From Variovorax gossypii (lineage in GTDB: Bacteria > Pseudomonadota > Gammaproteobacteria > Burkholderiales > Burkholderiaceae_C): DNA of 64,000 nt. This document shows positions 49,525-58,539 of the stretch, piece after piece. Within the stretch, counting starts at the first letter, position 1. The number at the start of each line of letters is the position of its first letter. The position numbers and the translations under genes were made by a program. The notes below the pieces were generated by a model. That model searched no databases, was not told the DNA's origin, and saw only the letters and a list, made by a program, of their open reading frames with translations. The stretch is from the NCBI RefSeq assembly GCF_003965815.1, contig NZ_RXOE01000005.1:62001-126000 (forward strand), read 5' to 3'.

Positions 49525-51141
49525 ATGAACGACATGCCTCCTTCCCTCAACGCCCCCCTTGACGTCGCCATCGTCGGCTTCGGCCCCGTGGGCGCTTCGC
49601 TCGCCGCGCTGCTGGGGCAGCGCGGGCGGCGTGTGGCCGTCTTCGACAAGTCGGACCAGATCTACCCGCTGCCCCGCGCGTTCGCGCTCGACCACGAAGC
49701 GATGCGCACCTTCCAGCAGATCGGCATCGCGGGTGCACTGGCCGCGCACATGACGCCGTACCGCCCCACCCTCTACCAGGGCTGCGACGGCGAGCCGATC
49801 CAGCATTTCGACATGGGACCTTCTCCCTATCCGCTCGCCTGGGCCCCCTCCTACACCTTCAACCAGCCGGCGCTCGAAGCCGCATTGCGCGAGGCAGTGG
49901 CCGCGCTGCCGTCGGTGCAGGTCCACCTGGGCCACGAGGTGACGGATGTGGAAGAGGGAAGCCCAGAAGCCTGCGACGGCGCCGTGCTGACGGTGCGCAC
50001 ACCGCAGGGCGAGGTCTCGCAGCTGCGCGCCCGCTATGTGGTGGCCTGCGACGGCGGCACGAGCCTCATGCGCAAGCGGCTGGGCCTGCGCCTGAAGAGC
50101 CTCGACTTCGACGAGCCATGGATCGTCGTGGACATGCACGTGCACGAATCCAAGCTCGCGGACCTGCCCGCCACCAACATCCAGTACTGCCATCCCTCGC
50201 GGCCCTGCACCTACGTGGTCGGCCCCGGCACGCACCGGCGCTGGGAGTTCCTGCTGATGCCCGACGAGGCCGAGCAGCGCGAGATGCCGCATGACGCGAT
50301 ATGGAAGCTACTGGCGCCCTGGCTCGCTCCCACCGAGGCGCGGATCTGGCGTGCGGCCACCTACCGCTTTCACGCGGTGGTGCTGGAGCAATGGCGAAAG
50401 GGATCGGTGCTGCTCGCCGGCGACAGCGCGCACCAGATGCCTCCTTTCCTGGCCCAGGGCATGTGCCAGGGGCTGCGCGACGCACTCAACCTCGCCTGGA
50501 AGCTCGACGCCGTGCTGGATGGCCGCGCGAGCGACGGCCTGCTGGACAGCTACGGCACCGAGCGCGGCCCTCAGGTCGAGGAAGTCACGGCCACCGTCAA
50601 GCGCCTGGGGCAGATCATCTGCGAGCGGGACCCGGTGCGCGCCGCACAACGCGATCGCGAACTGCGCGCGCAACAGGGCAACCAGGTGAAGGTGCAGCTG
50701 CGCCAGAACCTGCTGCCAGGCATCCGCCACGGCCTGATCGACAGCGGACAAGCGCCCGAAGGCACGCCATTTCCACAGCCCATCGTGCGCGTGGCCGGCG
50801 CTGGCGCGGCGGGCGACGCGCAGATGATGGACGAACTCGTGCCGCCGGGCTTCCTGCTCGTGATGCGCGACGCGCCCGCCGCCGCCCAGTTGGCACAGTG
50901 GCAAGGTGCGCTGGCGGCACTGCGAGCGCGGATCGTCTGCATGGCCGATGCAGCCTCGCCGCCCGGCGTTCTTTCGCTCTCGGAAGCCGATGGCCTGCTC
51001 GCGCGATGGTTCGAGCAGCACGGCTGCCGCGCCGCGCTGGTGCGGCCCGATCATGCCGTCTACGGTGTGGCGAAGGACACCGATGGGATCCAGGCCCTGC
51101 TTCAGCGCGCCTGCATGCGACTGGGTGTCGCGTGCGATTGA
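49525..51141 (+). CDS. FAD-dependent aromatic monooxygenase (MhpA-like)
   Basis: The 538-residue flavoprotein hydroxylase belongs to the group of 3-(3-hydroxyphenyl)propionate hydroxylase. GFGPVG at residues 18-23 binds the FAD ADP part, VACDGGTSLMRKRLG is the DG motif (about 170), and AGDSAHQMPPFLAQGMCQGLRDALNLAWKL (about 298-325) is the GD motif. The C-terminal ~140 residues form a thioredoxin-like domain ending LVRPDHAVYGVA. It should hydroxylate a phenolic ring using NAD(P)H and oxygen, preparing it for ring cleavage by the VOC protein. It is divergent from the zinc dehydrogenase behind GntR boxes. Confidence 0.94.
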   Translation: MNDMPPSLNAPLDVAIVGFGPVGASLAALLGQRGRRVAVFDKSDQIYPLPRAFALDHEAMRTFQQIGIAGALAAHMTPYRPTLYQGCDGEPIQHFDMGPSPYPLAWAPSYTFNQPALEAALREAVAALPSVQVHLGHEVTDVEEGSPEACDGAVLTVRTPQGEVSQLRARYVVACDGGTSLMRKRLGLRLKSLDFDEPWIVVDMHVHESKLADLPATNIQYCHPSRPCTYVVGPGTHRRWEFLLMPDEAEQREMPHDAIWKLLAPWLAPTEARIWRAATYRFHAVVLEQWRKGSVLLAGDSAHQMPPFLAQGMCQGLRDALNLAWKLDAVLDGRASDGLLDSYGTERGPQVEEVTATVKRLGQIICERDPVRAAQRDRELRAQQGNQVKVQLRQNLLPGIRHGLIDSGQAPEGTPFPQPIVRVAGAGAAGDAQMMDELVPPGFLLVMRDAPAAAQLAQWQGALAALRARIVCMADAASPPGVLSLSEADGLLARWFEQHGCRAALVRPDHAVYGVAKDTDGIQALLQRACMRLGVACD

Positions 51142-51169
51142 TCTTTCTCTCTTCTTGCCAAGGCACCCG

Positions 51170-51577
51170 ATGAACCCCGCACCTTCCTCCCTCAGCGCCG
51201 ACGAGGCACTGCTGCTCGACCTCGAGGCACAGCGCTGCGACGCCATGCAGCGCGCCGACTTCGCGCGGCTGCGCGAGATCCTGCACCCTGGCCTCACGCA
51301 CGTGCATGCCAAGGGCCAGACCGACGACTACGAGAGCTACTTCCGCTCGGGCGGCACGCATGTGACCTACCAGCAGATCGAGCGGCCGGACCTGAAGGTG
51401 CGGCTGCTGGGCACATCGGCGCTCATGACCGGGCGCCAGTTGCTGGTGGCCGTGCGAAAGGACGGCAGCGGCACGGTGCGCATCGACTCGCGCGTCATGC
51501 AGGTCTGGACCCATGACGAAGGCCGTTGGCGGCAACTGGCATTCCAGACCACGCCGCTGGAGATGAGCATCACCTGA
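51170..51577 (+). CDS. NTF2-like (DUF4440-type) protein
   Basis: The 135-residue protein has LLDLEAQRCDAMQRADFARLREILHPGLTHVHAKGQTDDYESYF, then DLKVRLLGTSALMTGRQLL and DSRVMQVWTHDEGRWRQLAFQTTPL, the standard pattern of the DUF4440/SnoaL group. It lies 28 bases after the monooxygenase in the same direction and is probably an accessory isomerase or binding protein of the pathway. Confidence 0.88.
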   Translation: MNPAPSSLSADEALLLDLEAQRCDAMQRADFARLREILHPGLTHVHAKGQTDDYESYFRSGGTHVTYQQIERPDLKVRLLGTSALMTGRQLLVAVRKDGSGTVRIDSRVMQVWTHDEGRWRQLAFQTTPLEMSIT

Positions 51578-51712
51578 GCGCCGGGGGTACGGGATCCGCA
51601 GGCGAGCGAATGCGGGCCATGTCGGCAAAGCGCTGAACACCGAAGTCGATCCGGCAGATCCGGACATCCTCCAGGAGCGAGAGTCGATGGCGCGATCCGA
51701 GTCGCTGCCTTT

Positions 51713-51952
51713 TTACCTCGTCCGTGTCGGAGGAACGATTCTGGTGGATGCCGACACAAAAATGCCTTGCCTCAAGCTCCAGATGCACGCCCCCAGGCGA
51801 AGCAATTCCTCCACATTCCTGTCATAGAACACATCCTCGGGATCCTGCCGGCCTATCAGATCCGAGATGCAGTCCAGTGCACCCGTGGGAGTGAATCCGT
51901 GGCTCGCACGCGCCATCTCGATCACCGTCACCAGAACGTCGGTCTTTTGCAT
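51713..51952 (-). CDS. Small hypothetical protein
   Basis: The 79-residue frame has natural composition (MQKTDVLVTVIEMARASHGF, DCISDLIGRQDPEDVFYDRN) and an AGGA box 8 bases before ATG 51952. No family is recognised. The C-terminal third (STRIVPPTRTR) is less convincing. The next 290 bases (51953-52241) hold no other gene. Confidence 0.45.
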   Translation of the reverse strand: MQKTDVLVTVIEMARASHGFTPTGALDCISDLIGRQDPEDVFYDRNVEELLRLGACIWSLRQGIFVSASTRIVPPTRTR

Positions 51953-52241
51953 TTCAAGCATCCTGAGGTCAAGTTAAAGCGTTCCGATGCCGGGGATTTC
52001 CGTGCTTTCTGCATCTCCCCGGACACCCCGCCCTCCCCTCGCACAGACAGTCTCAAATCCGGCCCCGCCGCCCCGCGGCCTTCGTGCATCCCACCTCGTG
52101 ATGTGACTCCCGCACCGATCGCGTTCGTTTGGCTCCCGTTCGTGCGAGCCACCTCCCCAGGACGAGTACCGGGAAATTCCAAACCTCCGCTCGCGCGACG
52201 GAATCGTTGAATCGATGGAGTGCCTCGCATCAGGTCCAGCA

Positions 52242-53234
52242 TCAAGAATGCCTCGCCTGCATGTCTATGGACAGCTGAGCTCGCAACCACGTGGCCAGAT
52301 CAGCCATCACCTGACTGCCCAGTGTCGAAACGGCGGTGAAGTGAAGGCAGGCGTGGATGGCGCTGGCGTAGTGGTGGTGCTCGGTCGGCACACCGGCCTG
52401 TGCGATGCGCAACGCCAGCGCGAGGCCCTCGTCGCGCAGCGGGTCGTGGCCCATGGTGGCCAGCCAGGTGGGCGGCAGTGTGTGCAGCGTCTGCGATTGC
52501 AGCAACGCGAAGTCGGCGTGCCGCGCCAATTCCTGACGCCCACCGAGGTAGCAGTCGATGAACCAGCGCATGGCGCCGGTGGTGAGAAACTTGCCTCCGC
52601 CGTTCTCGGCCATCGAAGGGCTAGGCTCGCTGTAGTGCTGCGCGACCGGATAGATGAGGCCCAGCGCTCGCAGCACGATCGCGCCGGCTGCACGCAGCGC
52701 CGCCACGGTGGCGAGCTGCGCGCCCGCGCTGTCGCCGGCCAGCGCGATGCGCGACGCATCCGCGCCCAGTTCGCGCGCGTGCGCGGCCACCCAGCGCAGG
52801 GCGCAGGCCACGTCGTCCATCGCCGCCGGAAAGGGATGCTCGGGCGCCAAGCGGTAGTCCACCGCCACCACCACGGCCACTACGTCGTGGCACAGGGTGC
52901 GGCACACCGTGTCGTGGGTTTCGAGGTCGCCGATCACGAAACCGCCGCCATGCACGAAAAGCAGCAGGGGGAGCGCCCCTTCAGCGTCGGGCCGGTAGAT
53001 GCGCAGCGCCAGCGGACCGCCCGGTCCGTCGATGACACGGTCCTTCGCCGACGCGACGGCCGGCGCCGGCAGGCCCAGGCCGGCAGCCAGGTCGCGGTAG
53101 ACCTGCCGCGCCAGGGGTGGTGGCAGTGATTCCAGCGGCGGGTTGCCCTGGCTGGCGGCCTGCGCCAGAAAGCCGGCCAGAGCGGGATCGAGCGGCGCCG
53201 CCTCGAGAACGGCAGGGATGGCTGTGCGGGTCAT
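52242..53234 (-). CDS. Hormone-sensitive-lipase-family esterase
   Basis: The 330-residue carboxylesterase has HGGGFVIGD (oxyanion motif, about residue 95), DYRLAPEHPFPAAMDD, the nucleophile in ALAGDSAGAQLA (about 165), Asp in TMGHDPLRDEG and a His near the C-terminus (AIHACLHFT region). It probably releases an aromatic alcohol or acid from an ester. It lies 6 bases after the SDR gene, the last gene of a three-gene operon. Confidence 0.93.
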   Translation of the reverse strand: MTRTAIPAVLEAAPLDPALAGFLAQAASQGNPPLESLPPPLARQVYRDLAAGLGLPAPAVASAKDRVIDGPGGPLALRIYRPDAEGALPLLLFVHGGGFVIGDLETHDTVCRTLCHDVVAVVVAVDYRLAPEHPFPAAMDDVACALRWVAAHARELGADASRIALAGDSAGAQLATVAALRAAGAIVLRALGLIYPVAQHYSEPSPSMAENGGGKFLTTGAMRWFIDCYLGGRQELARHADFALLQSQTLHTLPPTWLATMGHDPLRDEGLALALRIAQAGVPTEHHHYASAIHACLHFTAVSTLGSQVMADLATWLRAQLSIDMQARHS

Positions 53235-53240
53235 CGCGCC

Positions 53241-54008
53241 TCAGATGTAGGTCGATGCCAAGCCGCCGTCGACCGGGATGTTCGCGCCGCTGATCCAGCG
53301 CGCCTCGTCGCTGCACAGCCAGGCGATCAGCGGCGCGATCTCGTCGGCGAAGCCGGGACGCAGCATGCGATGCGCGTCAGCCTGCACCCGCTCCTCGCCG
53401 AGCATGCTCACGAAGTCGCCCAGGATCGGCGTGAACACCGGGCCCGGTGCCACGCAGTTCATGCGCACGCCGTGTTCCAGCAACCACTTCTGCGACTGCG
53501 TGGCGCTCCAGACGATCAGCGCCTCCTTGAAGTACTGGTAGCAGGTCTGCTGCGGCACGGGGTGGTCGCGCAGCCACCGGGCGCCGGCCTCGAAGCCCTG
53601 CGCAGCGGCAAGGGCCTTGTGCAGCGCCAATCGCTGCGGCCATTCGGCCCCAAGGATGGAAGCCACGTTGACGATGGAACCACCGCGCGCGATGCGCGGC
53701 AGCGCCTGCTCGCTCAGATGGCGCAGCCCCAGGTAGTTGACATCGGCGACCAGTCCGGCCGGCGCCGTGCCGGGCACGCCGGCGATGTTGCACAGCGCAT
53801 CGAAGCGCGCGGGCAACTGCGCCACGGCCGCGTCGATGGCCGCGGCAGTACCCAGGTCGGCCTTGACGAAGCCGTCGAGTGTGAGGCTGGGGTCGTTGCG
53901 ATCGACGCCGATGACGCGGGCGCCGCCGAAGCGCGCGATGCGCGCCACCTCGGCGCCGATGCCCGAGGACACGCCGGTGACGACGATGGTTTTTCCTTGA
54001 AGCTGCAT
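53241..54008 (-). CDS. SDR dehydrogenase, coniferyl-alcohol-dehydrogenase-like
   Basis: The 255-residue short-chain dehydrogenase has TGVSSGIGAEVARI, DVNYLGLRHLSEQALP, NVASILGAEWPQRLALHKALA and the active-site YQYFKEAL (Tyr and Lys), then APGPVFTPILGDFVSMLGEERV. The long insertion between the Ser strand and the Tyr, and the N-terminal MQLQGKTIVVTGVSSGIG, are what I recall for coniferyl-alcohol dehydrogenases. The neighbouring aldehyde dehydrogenase would then convert the aldehyde to the acid. Substrate assignment is by similarity in memory. Confidence 0.85.
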   Translation of the reverse strand: MQLQGKTIVVTGVSSGIGAEVARIARFGGARVIGVDRNDPSLTLDGFVKADLGTAAAIDAAVAQLPARFDALCNIAGVPGTAPAGLVADVNYLGLRHLSEQALPRIARGGSIVNVASILGAEWPQRLALHKALAAAQGFEAGARWLRDHPVPQQTCYQYFKEALIVWSATQSQKWLLEHGVRMNCVAPGPVFTPILGDFVSMLGEERVQADAHRMLRPGFADEIAPLIAWLCSDEARWISGANIPVDGGLASTYI

Positions 54009-54045
54009 GAAGTGTCTCCTTGTGCGTTCGCCTTGGGGGTCGTGT

Positions 54046-55521
54046 TCAGAATGGGTAGGGATGCGGTACGTTCTTGATGGTCAGCCACTGCCACTGGGTG
54101 TATTCCTCCCAGTCGGCCGGGCCGCCCACGCTGCTGCCGTTGCCGGCGATGCCGGGGCCACCGAAGGGGTTCACGCACTCGTCGTTGACGGTCTGGTCGT
54201 TGATGTGGACCATGCCGGAGTTCAGCTGCGCGGCGATCGCCATCGCCCGTCCGATCGAGGGTGAGATCACCGCGGACGCCAAGCTGCCCTGGTGGTTGTT
54301 GGCCAGCGCCACGGCCTCGTCGTCGGTCTCGAAGGTGATGATGTTGGCGACGGGACCGAACACCTCCTCGTCGTACACGCGCATGCCGGCCTTCACGCCC
54401 GCCAGCACCGTCGGCTTGTAGAAGAGGCCCTCGCTGGCGCCACCGGCCAGCAGTTGTGCACCGGCGGCGATGCTGTCCTGTACGATGGCATGCACGCGGT
54501 CGCGCTGCTTCGCGTCGATCAGCGGTCCGAGCGCCACCTGCCCGCTGGCACCGTCGCCCACCGGCAGGTGCTGGGCCTTCGCGACCAGCCGCTGCGTGAA
54601 CGCGGCGGCGATGCGCTCGTGCACGAGGATGCGATTGGTCGCCATGCAGATCTGCCCCTGATGCAGGTAGGCGCCCCAGGCAGCATTGCTGGCCGCGATG
54701 TCCAGGTCGGCATCGTCCAGCACGATCAGCGAGTTGGCGCCTCCGAGCTCCAGCGTCACCTTCTTCAGGTGGCGCCCGGCCAGCTCGCCGATGCGCCGGC
54801 CCACGGCGGGCGAGCCGGTGAAAGCGATCATCGGCACGTGCGCATCGGTCACCAGAGCCTCGCCGGCGACCGCATCGCCAGGCAAGACCTGCAGCAGGCC
54901 GGCGGGCAGGCCGGCCTCCTCGAACACGCGCGCGATCATGAAGCCGCCGCTCACGGGTGTGCGCGGATCGGGCTTGATCACCACGGCGTTGCCGGCCGCG
55001 AGGGCCGGCGCCACGGTGCGGATCGTGAGGATGAGCGGGAAGTTGAAAGGCGAGATCACGCCCACCACGCCGCGCGGCACGCGCCGCGCGAGGCTGGTGG
55101 TGCCACTCGCGCTCGGCAGCACCTGGCCCTGCGCCTGCAGCGGCATGGCCGCCGCCAGATGGCACAGGGTGATGGCCTCGCGCACCTCGTGCTGTCCCTT
55201 GGGCAGGATCGCGCCGGTTTCCCGGGCCACATGCAGCGCCAGCTCGTCGAAATGCTGCTGGAACAGCGCCGCGGCGCGGTGAAACACCGCGGCCTTCTCG
55301 CGCGGCAGGACCTGCGCCCAGCCTTTCTGGGCCTGTGCCGCGGCGGCCGTGGCCAGAGCCACATCCTGCGCATCGGCGATGCCGACGCTCGCCATCACCT
55401 GGCCCGTGGCCGGTTCGACGACATCACGCACACCACCCGCAGGTGCGACCCAGGCACCGTTGAACACCTTGCCCGCCCAGGCCGCCGCGTCCAGGAACGC
55501 CGGCTTCTCGGAAACATCCAT
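54046..55521 (-). CDS. Aromatic aldehyde dehydrogenase (benzaldehyde/vanillin type)
   Basis: The 491-residue NAD(P)-dependent enzyme has GVVGVISPFNFPLILTIRTVAPALAAGNAVVIKP, TGSPAVGRRIGELAGRHLKKVTLELGGANSLIVL (catalytic Glu about 260) and GQICMATNRILVHE (catalytic Cys about 291). It resembles benzaldehyde and vanillin dehydrogenases. GAGG lies upstream of ATG 55521. It heads the operon aldehyde dehydrogenase-SDR-esterase, behind a -24/-12 promoter and divergent from the sigma-54 activator. Confidence 0.94.
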   Translation of the reverse strand: MDVSEKPAFLDAAAWAGKVFNGAWVAPAGGVRDVVEPATGQVMASVGIADAQDVALATAAAAQAQKGWAQVLPREKAAVFHRAAALFQQHFDELALHVARETGAILPKGQHEVREAITLCHLAAAMPLQAQGQVLPSASGTTSLARRVPRGVVGVISPFNFPLILTIRTVAPALAAGNAVVIKPDPRTPVSGGFMIARVFEEAGLPAGLLQVLPGDAVAGEALVTDAHVPMIAFTGSPAVGRRIGELAGRHLKKVTLELGGANSLIVLDDADLDIAASNAAWGAYLHQGQICMATNRILVHERIAAAFTQRLVAKAQHLPVGDGASGQVALGPLIDAKQRDRVHAIVQDSIAAGAQLLAGGASEGLFYKPTVLAGVKAGMRVYDEEVFGPVANIITFETDDEAVALANNHQGSLASAVISPSIGRAMAIAAQLNSGMVHINDQTVNDECVNPFGGPGIAGNGSSVGGPADWEEYTQWQWLTIKNVPHPYPF

Positions 55522-55588
55522 GACTACCTCTTGCGAAAAAATTGATCGGCTGGCCGCGGCTGGAAATGCCCGCGGCGCCCTCCTCTTC

Positions 55589-55604
55589 CGCAACGGGCAT
55601 ACCA
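55589..55604 (-). promoter_or_regulatory. Sigma-54 (-24/-12) promoter of aldehyde dehydrogenase operon
   Basis: On the minus strand TGGTATGCCCGTTGCG has GG and GC ten bases apart and matches the TGGCAC-N5-TTGC consensus in the TGG and TTGC parts. It lies 68 bases before the start codon, opposite a sigma-54 activator gene. Confidence 0.6.
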
Positions 55605-55687
55605 GCGGCACCACGCAGGCGTTGCTGGGTGCCGCCGCGAGCGGCCATCTTCATTGGGGAACTAGGTGAATTCCCGAGGCCCTACTG

Positions 55688-55702
55688 GTTATTTCAAATA
55701 AC
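55688..55702. promoter_or_regulatory. Palindrome, candidate activator-binding site
   Basis: GTTATTTCAAATAAC is a perfect palindrome with a one-base centre, about 85-100 bases upstream of the -24/-12 element and 63 bases before the activator gene. Position fits an upstream activating sequence for the divergent operon and for autoregulation. Confidence 0.6.
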
Positions 55703-55765
55703 TGGTTTACCCTGATCTCAGGCTTCACCAAATCATCAAGAATCGCTCGCCCGTTTCACCAAAAG

Positions 55766-57601
55766 ATGAGGTCGACATTGACCAAAGCCGCCGCTTCGCC
55801 GGTCCCGCAGCGCATCTCGCTCGCCGATGTGGCGCGTGCCACCGGCGCCGCGCTGGGACGTTTCGACGGCGCTGAAGTGGCACGCGCGCTGGGCCGTTTC
55901 GAGGCCTCCCACGTGGGCAGCGAAGCGCACCCGACGATTGCCGACATCAGCGAATGCCTGTTCTTCTCGCCCGGTGACGGACGCATCTGGCTGCAGGACC
56001 AGCGCATGGTGCTGCTGCACGCCGAGGCGCTGGGATCGCTGCGGCGCGAGCTGATCGACAGCCTGGGCCAGGAGAAGGCCCGGGGTCTGTTCACGCGCGC
56101 GGGCTACGTCAGCGGCGCGCGCGACGCGCAGTTGGTGCGCACGCACTGGCCGGAGGCCGAGCCAGCCGCGGCCGCCATGGCCGGCACCCGCCTGCATGCC
56201 CTGGAGGGCGTGGTGAAGGTCGAGCTGGTCCATGCACGCTACGACCCCGAGACCTCGGACTACGAGGGCGAGTTCATCTGGCACCACTCGAGCGAGGACG
56301 ACGAGCACATCGCGGCGTACGGCATCGGCGGTTCGCCGGCCTGCTGGATGCAGGTGGGCTATGCCACCGGGTACGTCAGCACGCTGTTCGGGCGCCTGGT
56401 GGTGTTCCGCGAGGTCGCCTGCCGCTCGATGGGCGAAAGCCACTGCCGCGTGATCGGTAAATCCGCGGAGCGTTGGGACGACGTGGAAGAGGACATGCGC
56501 TACCTGCGAGCGCGGGACTTCGTCGGCTCACCGCAGAACGGCGGGTCGGCGCCGCAGGCGGCGCAGCTGCCCGCAGCGCAGCGCAAGAACGACGCGATGG
56601 TGGGCGCCTCCGCCGCCTTCAACGCGGCCTGCCATCTCCTGCATCGCGTGGCGCCGACCACGGCCACGGTGCTTTTCACCGGCGAGTCCGGCGTCGGCAA
56701 GGAGAAGTTCGCCAGCATGCTGCACAGCATCAGCGCGCGGCGCGACAAGCCCTTCGTCGCGGTGAATTGCGCGGCCATTCCGGAGACACTGATCGAGTCG
56801 GAGCTGTTCGGCGTGGAGCGTGGGGCCTACACCGGCGCCGGCGCGTCCCGGCCGGGGCGCTTCGAGCGCGCCCATGGCGGCACACTGTTCCTGGACGAGA
56901 TCGGCACACTGAGCTACGCGGCCCAGGGCAAGCTGCTTCGCACGCTGCAAGAGTGCGAAGTCGAGCGCGTGGGCGGCACGCGCAGCATCCGGGTCGACAC
57001 GCGCGTCATCGCGGCCACCAATGTCGATCTGCGCCAGGCCGTGCGCGAAGGCCGATTCCGCGACGACCTGTTCTTCCGGCTCAATGTCTTTCCGATCCAC
57101 CTGCCGCCGCTGCGAGAACGGCGCGACGACGTGCCTCTTCTGATGAGCCATTTCCTGCAGCACTATGGCCGCAAGCACGCGCGGCAGGTCTCGGGCTTCA
57201 CGCAGGCCGCGGTCAAGGCGCTCCTGAACTACGACTACCCCGGCAACATCCGCGAGCTGCAGAACCTGATCGAGCGCGCCGTGATCATCGCGCCCGAAGG
57301 AAGCCTGCTGGAAGTGCATCACCTGTTCACGAGTGGCGAGCCACTGGACAAGAACGTGCTGTCGGTCCGATCTGACGGTCGCCTTGCCGGCACCGGCGAC
57401 CCGCTTCCCTCCCAGGCCGGGCCCGCAAGCCGCGCCATGCCAGACCATGAAGGGCCCGGTTCGCTGGGACAGGTGGAGGAGACGCTGATACGCCGCGCGC
57501 TGACACAAAGCGGGGGCAACCTCTCTGCTGCAGCGCGTGCGCTGGGCATCACGCGCCCCCAACTGGCCTACCGCGCACGCAAGCGCGGCATCACGAGCTG
57601 A
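55766..57601 (+). CDS. XylR/DmpR-type sigma-54-dependent activator
   Basis: The 611-residue protein has an XylR_N sensor domain (about 35-125, GRIWLQDQRMVLLHAEALGSLRRELID) and a V4R domain (about 150-225, with CWMQVGYATGYVS and CRSMGESHC). The AAA+ domain has Walker A GESGVGKE at about 306, the sigma-54-contact loop ERGAYTGA at about 351 (GAYTGA, the Tyr form of GAFTGA), Walker B GGTLFLDEIG at about 370 and ATNVDLRQAVREGRFRDDLFFRLNVF. The C-terminus has a Fis-type HTH (NLSAAARALGITRPQLAYRARKRG). Aromatic effectors usually bind the N-terminal part directly and relieve its inhibition. It should activate the aldehyde dehydrogenase operon opposite it. Confidence 0.96.
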   Translation: MRSTLTKAAASPVPQRISLADVARATGAALGRFDGAEVARALGRFEASHVGSEAHPTIADISECLFFSPGDGRIWLQDQRMVLLHAEALGSLRRELIDSLGQEKARGLFTRAGYVSGARDAQLVRTHWPEAEPAAAAMAGTRLHALEGVVKVELVHARYDPETSDYEGEFIWHHSSEDDEHIAAYGIGGSPACWMQVGYATGYVSTLFGRLVVFREVACRSMGESHCRVIGKSAERWDDVEEDMRYLRARDFVGSPQNGGSAPQAAQLPAAQRKNDAMVGASAAFNAACHLLHRVAPTTATVLFTGESGVGKEKFASMLHSISARRDKPFVAVNCAAIPETLIESELFGVERGAYTGAGASRPGRFERAHGGTLFLDEIGTLSYAAQGKLLRTLQECEVERVGGTRSIRVDTRVIAATNVDLRQAVREGRFRDDLFFRLNVFPIHLPPLRERRDDVPLLMSHFLQHYGRKHARQVSGFTQAAVKALLNYDYPGNIRELQNLIERAVIIAPEGSLLEVHHLFTSGEPLDKNVLSVRSDGRLAGTGDPLPSQAGPASRAMPDHEGPGSLGQVEETLIRRALTQSGGNLSAAARALGITRPQLAYRARKRGITS

Positions 57602-58539
57602 CCACCAACGGAATCCTCCCGGCGAGGCTCAAGCCCATCGATGCCCGTCTCATGGATACGGAGATCGCTCGGGTCTGGGCAGCACCGCTTGCAGCGCTCA
57701 CCCCCACTAACCTCAAGCCGGGATGCTCGGCAAAGCATCGAAAGCTTTCGATGGCCAGTTCCAGATCACGAGTTGCATGGTGGGCACTTTTTGTATGCGC
57801 ATCCCTGTTCTACTGGGCCTACCTGTGTTGCCTCGGGTGGTGAATGTCTGCCTCGCCCTCGGGGTTCTTCAGCAAACCGGATGGAAATTGAATTTCCTGC
57901 GCACCCTGTTCGGTAAAACAGCCTGATCGACCACCCTCCAGTGGCCTCGAACGAAGCGTCCAGCAAAGCCTGTCGCCTCCCACCACAATCTCCGCTGACG
58001 GGCTGCCTGATTTCCGTCTTGTCAGCACCTGGTCGACCACGAAGGCTTTCCGACGATGAATTGGAAGGAGGCCGAGTCTTGGCTCTCCAGCACGGAGCCA
58101 CCCACGGTCCAGGCGAATGCATGGGCAGCGGCGGAAAAAGGCCCGGCGGCTGCAGTTCCGGGAAGCGCCCGGGCCCCGGTTCCAGCTTCGCGAAGCCGAG
58201 AGCGCCACACTCCTGTCGTCGCTGGACGATGGTGTTGCCAGAGCCACGCTCGACTACATGGCGCGCACGCTCACGCGCGTCGCCGCAACGCTCGATGGTT
58301 TTGCGCAGATCCCGCCGTGGGAAAGGACAATGTGTCTTGTATCATCTTTGCGGCTCCAGACAGCACACCACGGACCGCTTCCAAGAAAGATGAATGTCTC
58401 AGATGGGCCCTAACCGGCTGTACGACTTTGCTGGAAGCGGCCCTTCAACACTCGGTATTTCGCAGTGAGCATTTCCCCTGCTGCCCCCCCAAACCCATCA
58501 GAGCCAGCACAGGCTTGGCGGTATCAGCGGGACAGGACC
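57602..58539. other. 938-base region without a confident gene
   Basis: Several short frames exist. One on the plus strand near 58170-58330 reads QLREAESATLLSSLDD and ATLDYMARTLTRVAATLDGF, which looks like a fragment of a helical protein, and one near 57750-57843 encodes a Trp/Leu-rich possible membrane segment (WWALFVCASLFYWAYL). Neither has a good start or full-length context, so both may be relics. Confidence 0.4.

Noticed and set aside
58117..58413. Plus-strand 98-codon frame with a helical stretch
   Set aside because: Only the middle looks protein-like; no ribosome-binding site, no recognised family, and composition outside the stretch is poor.
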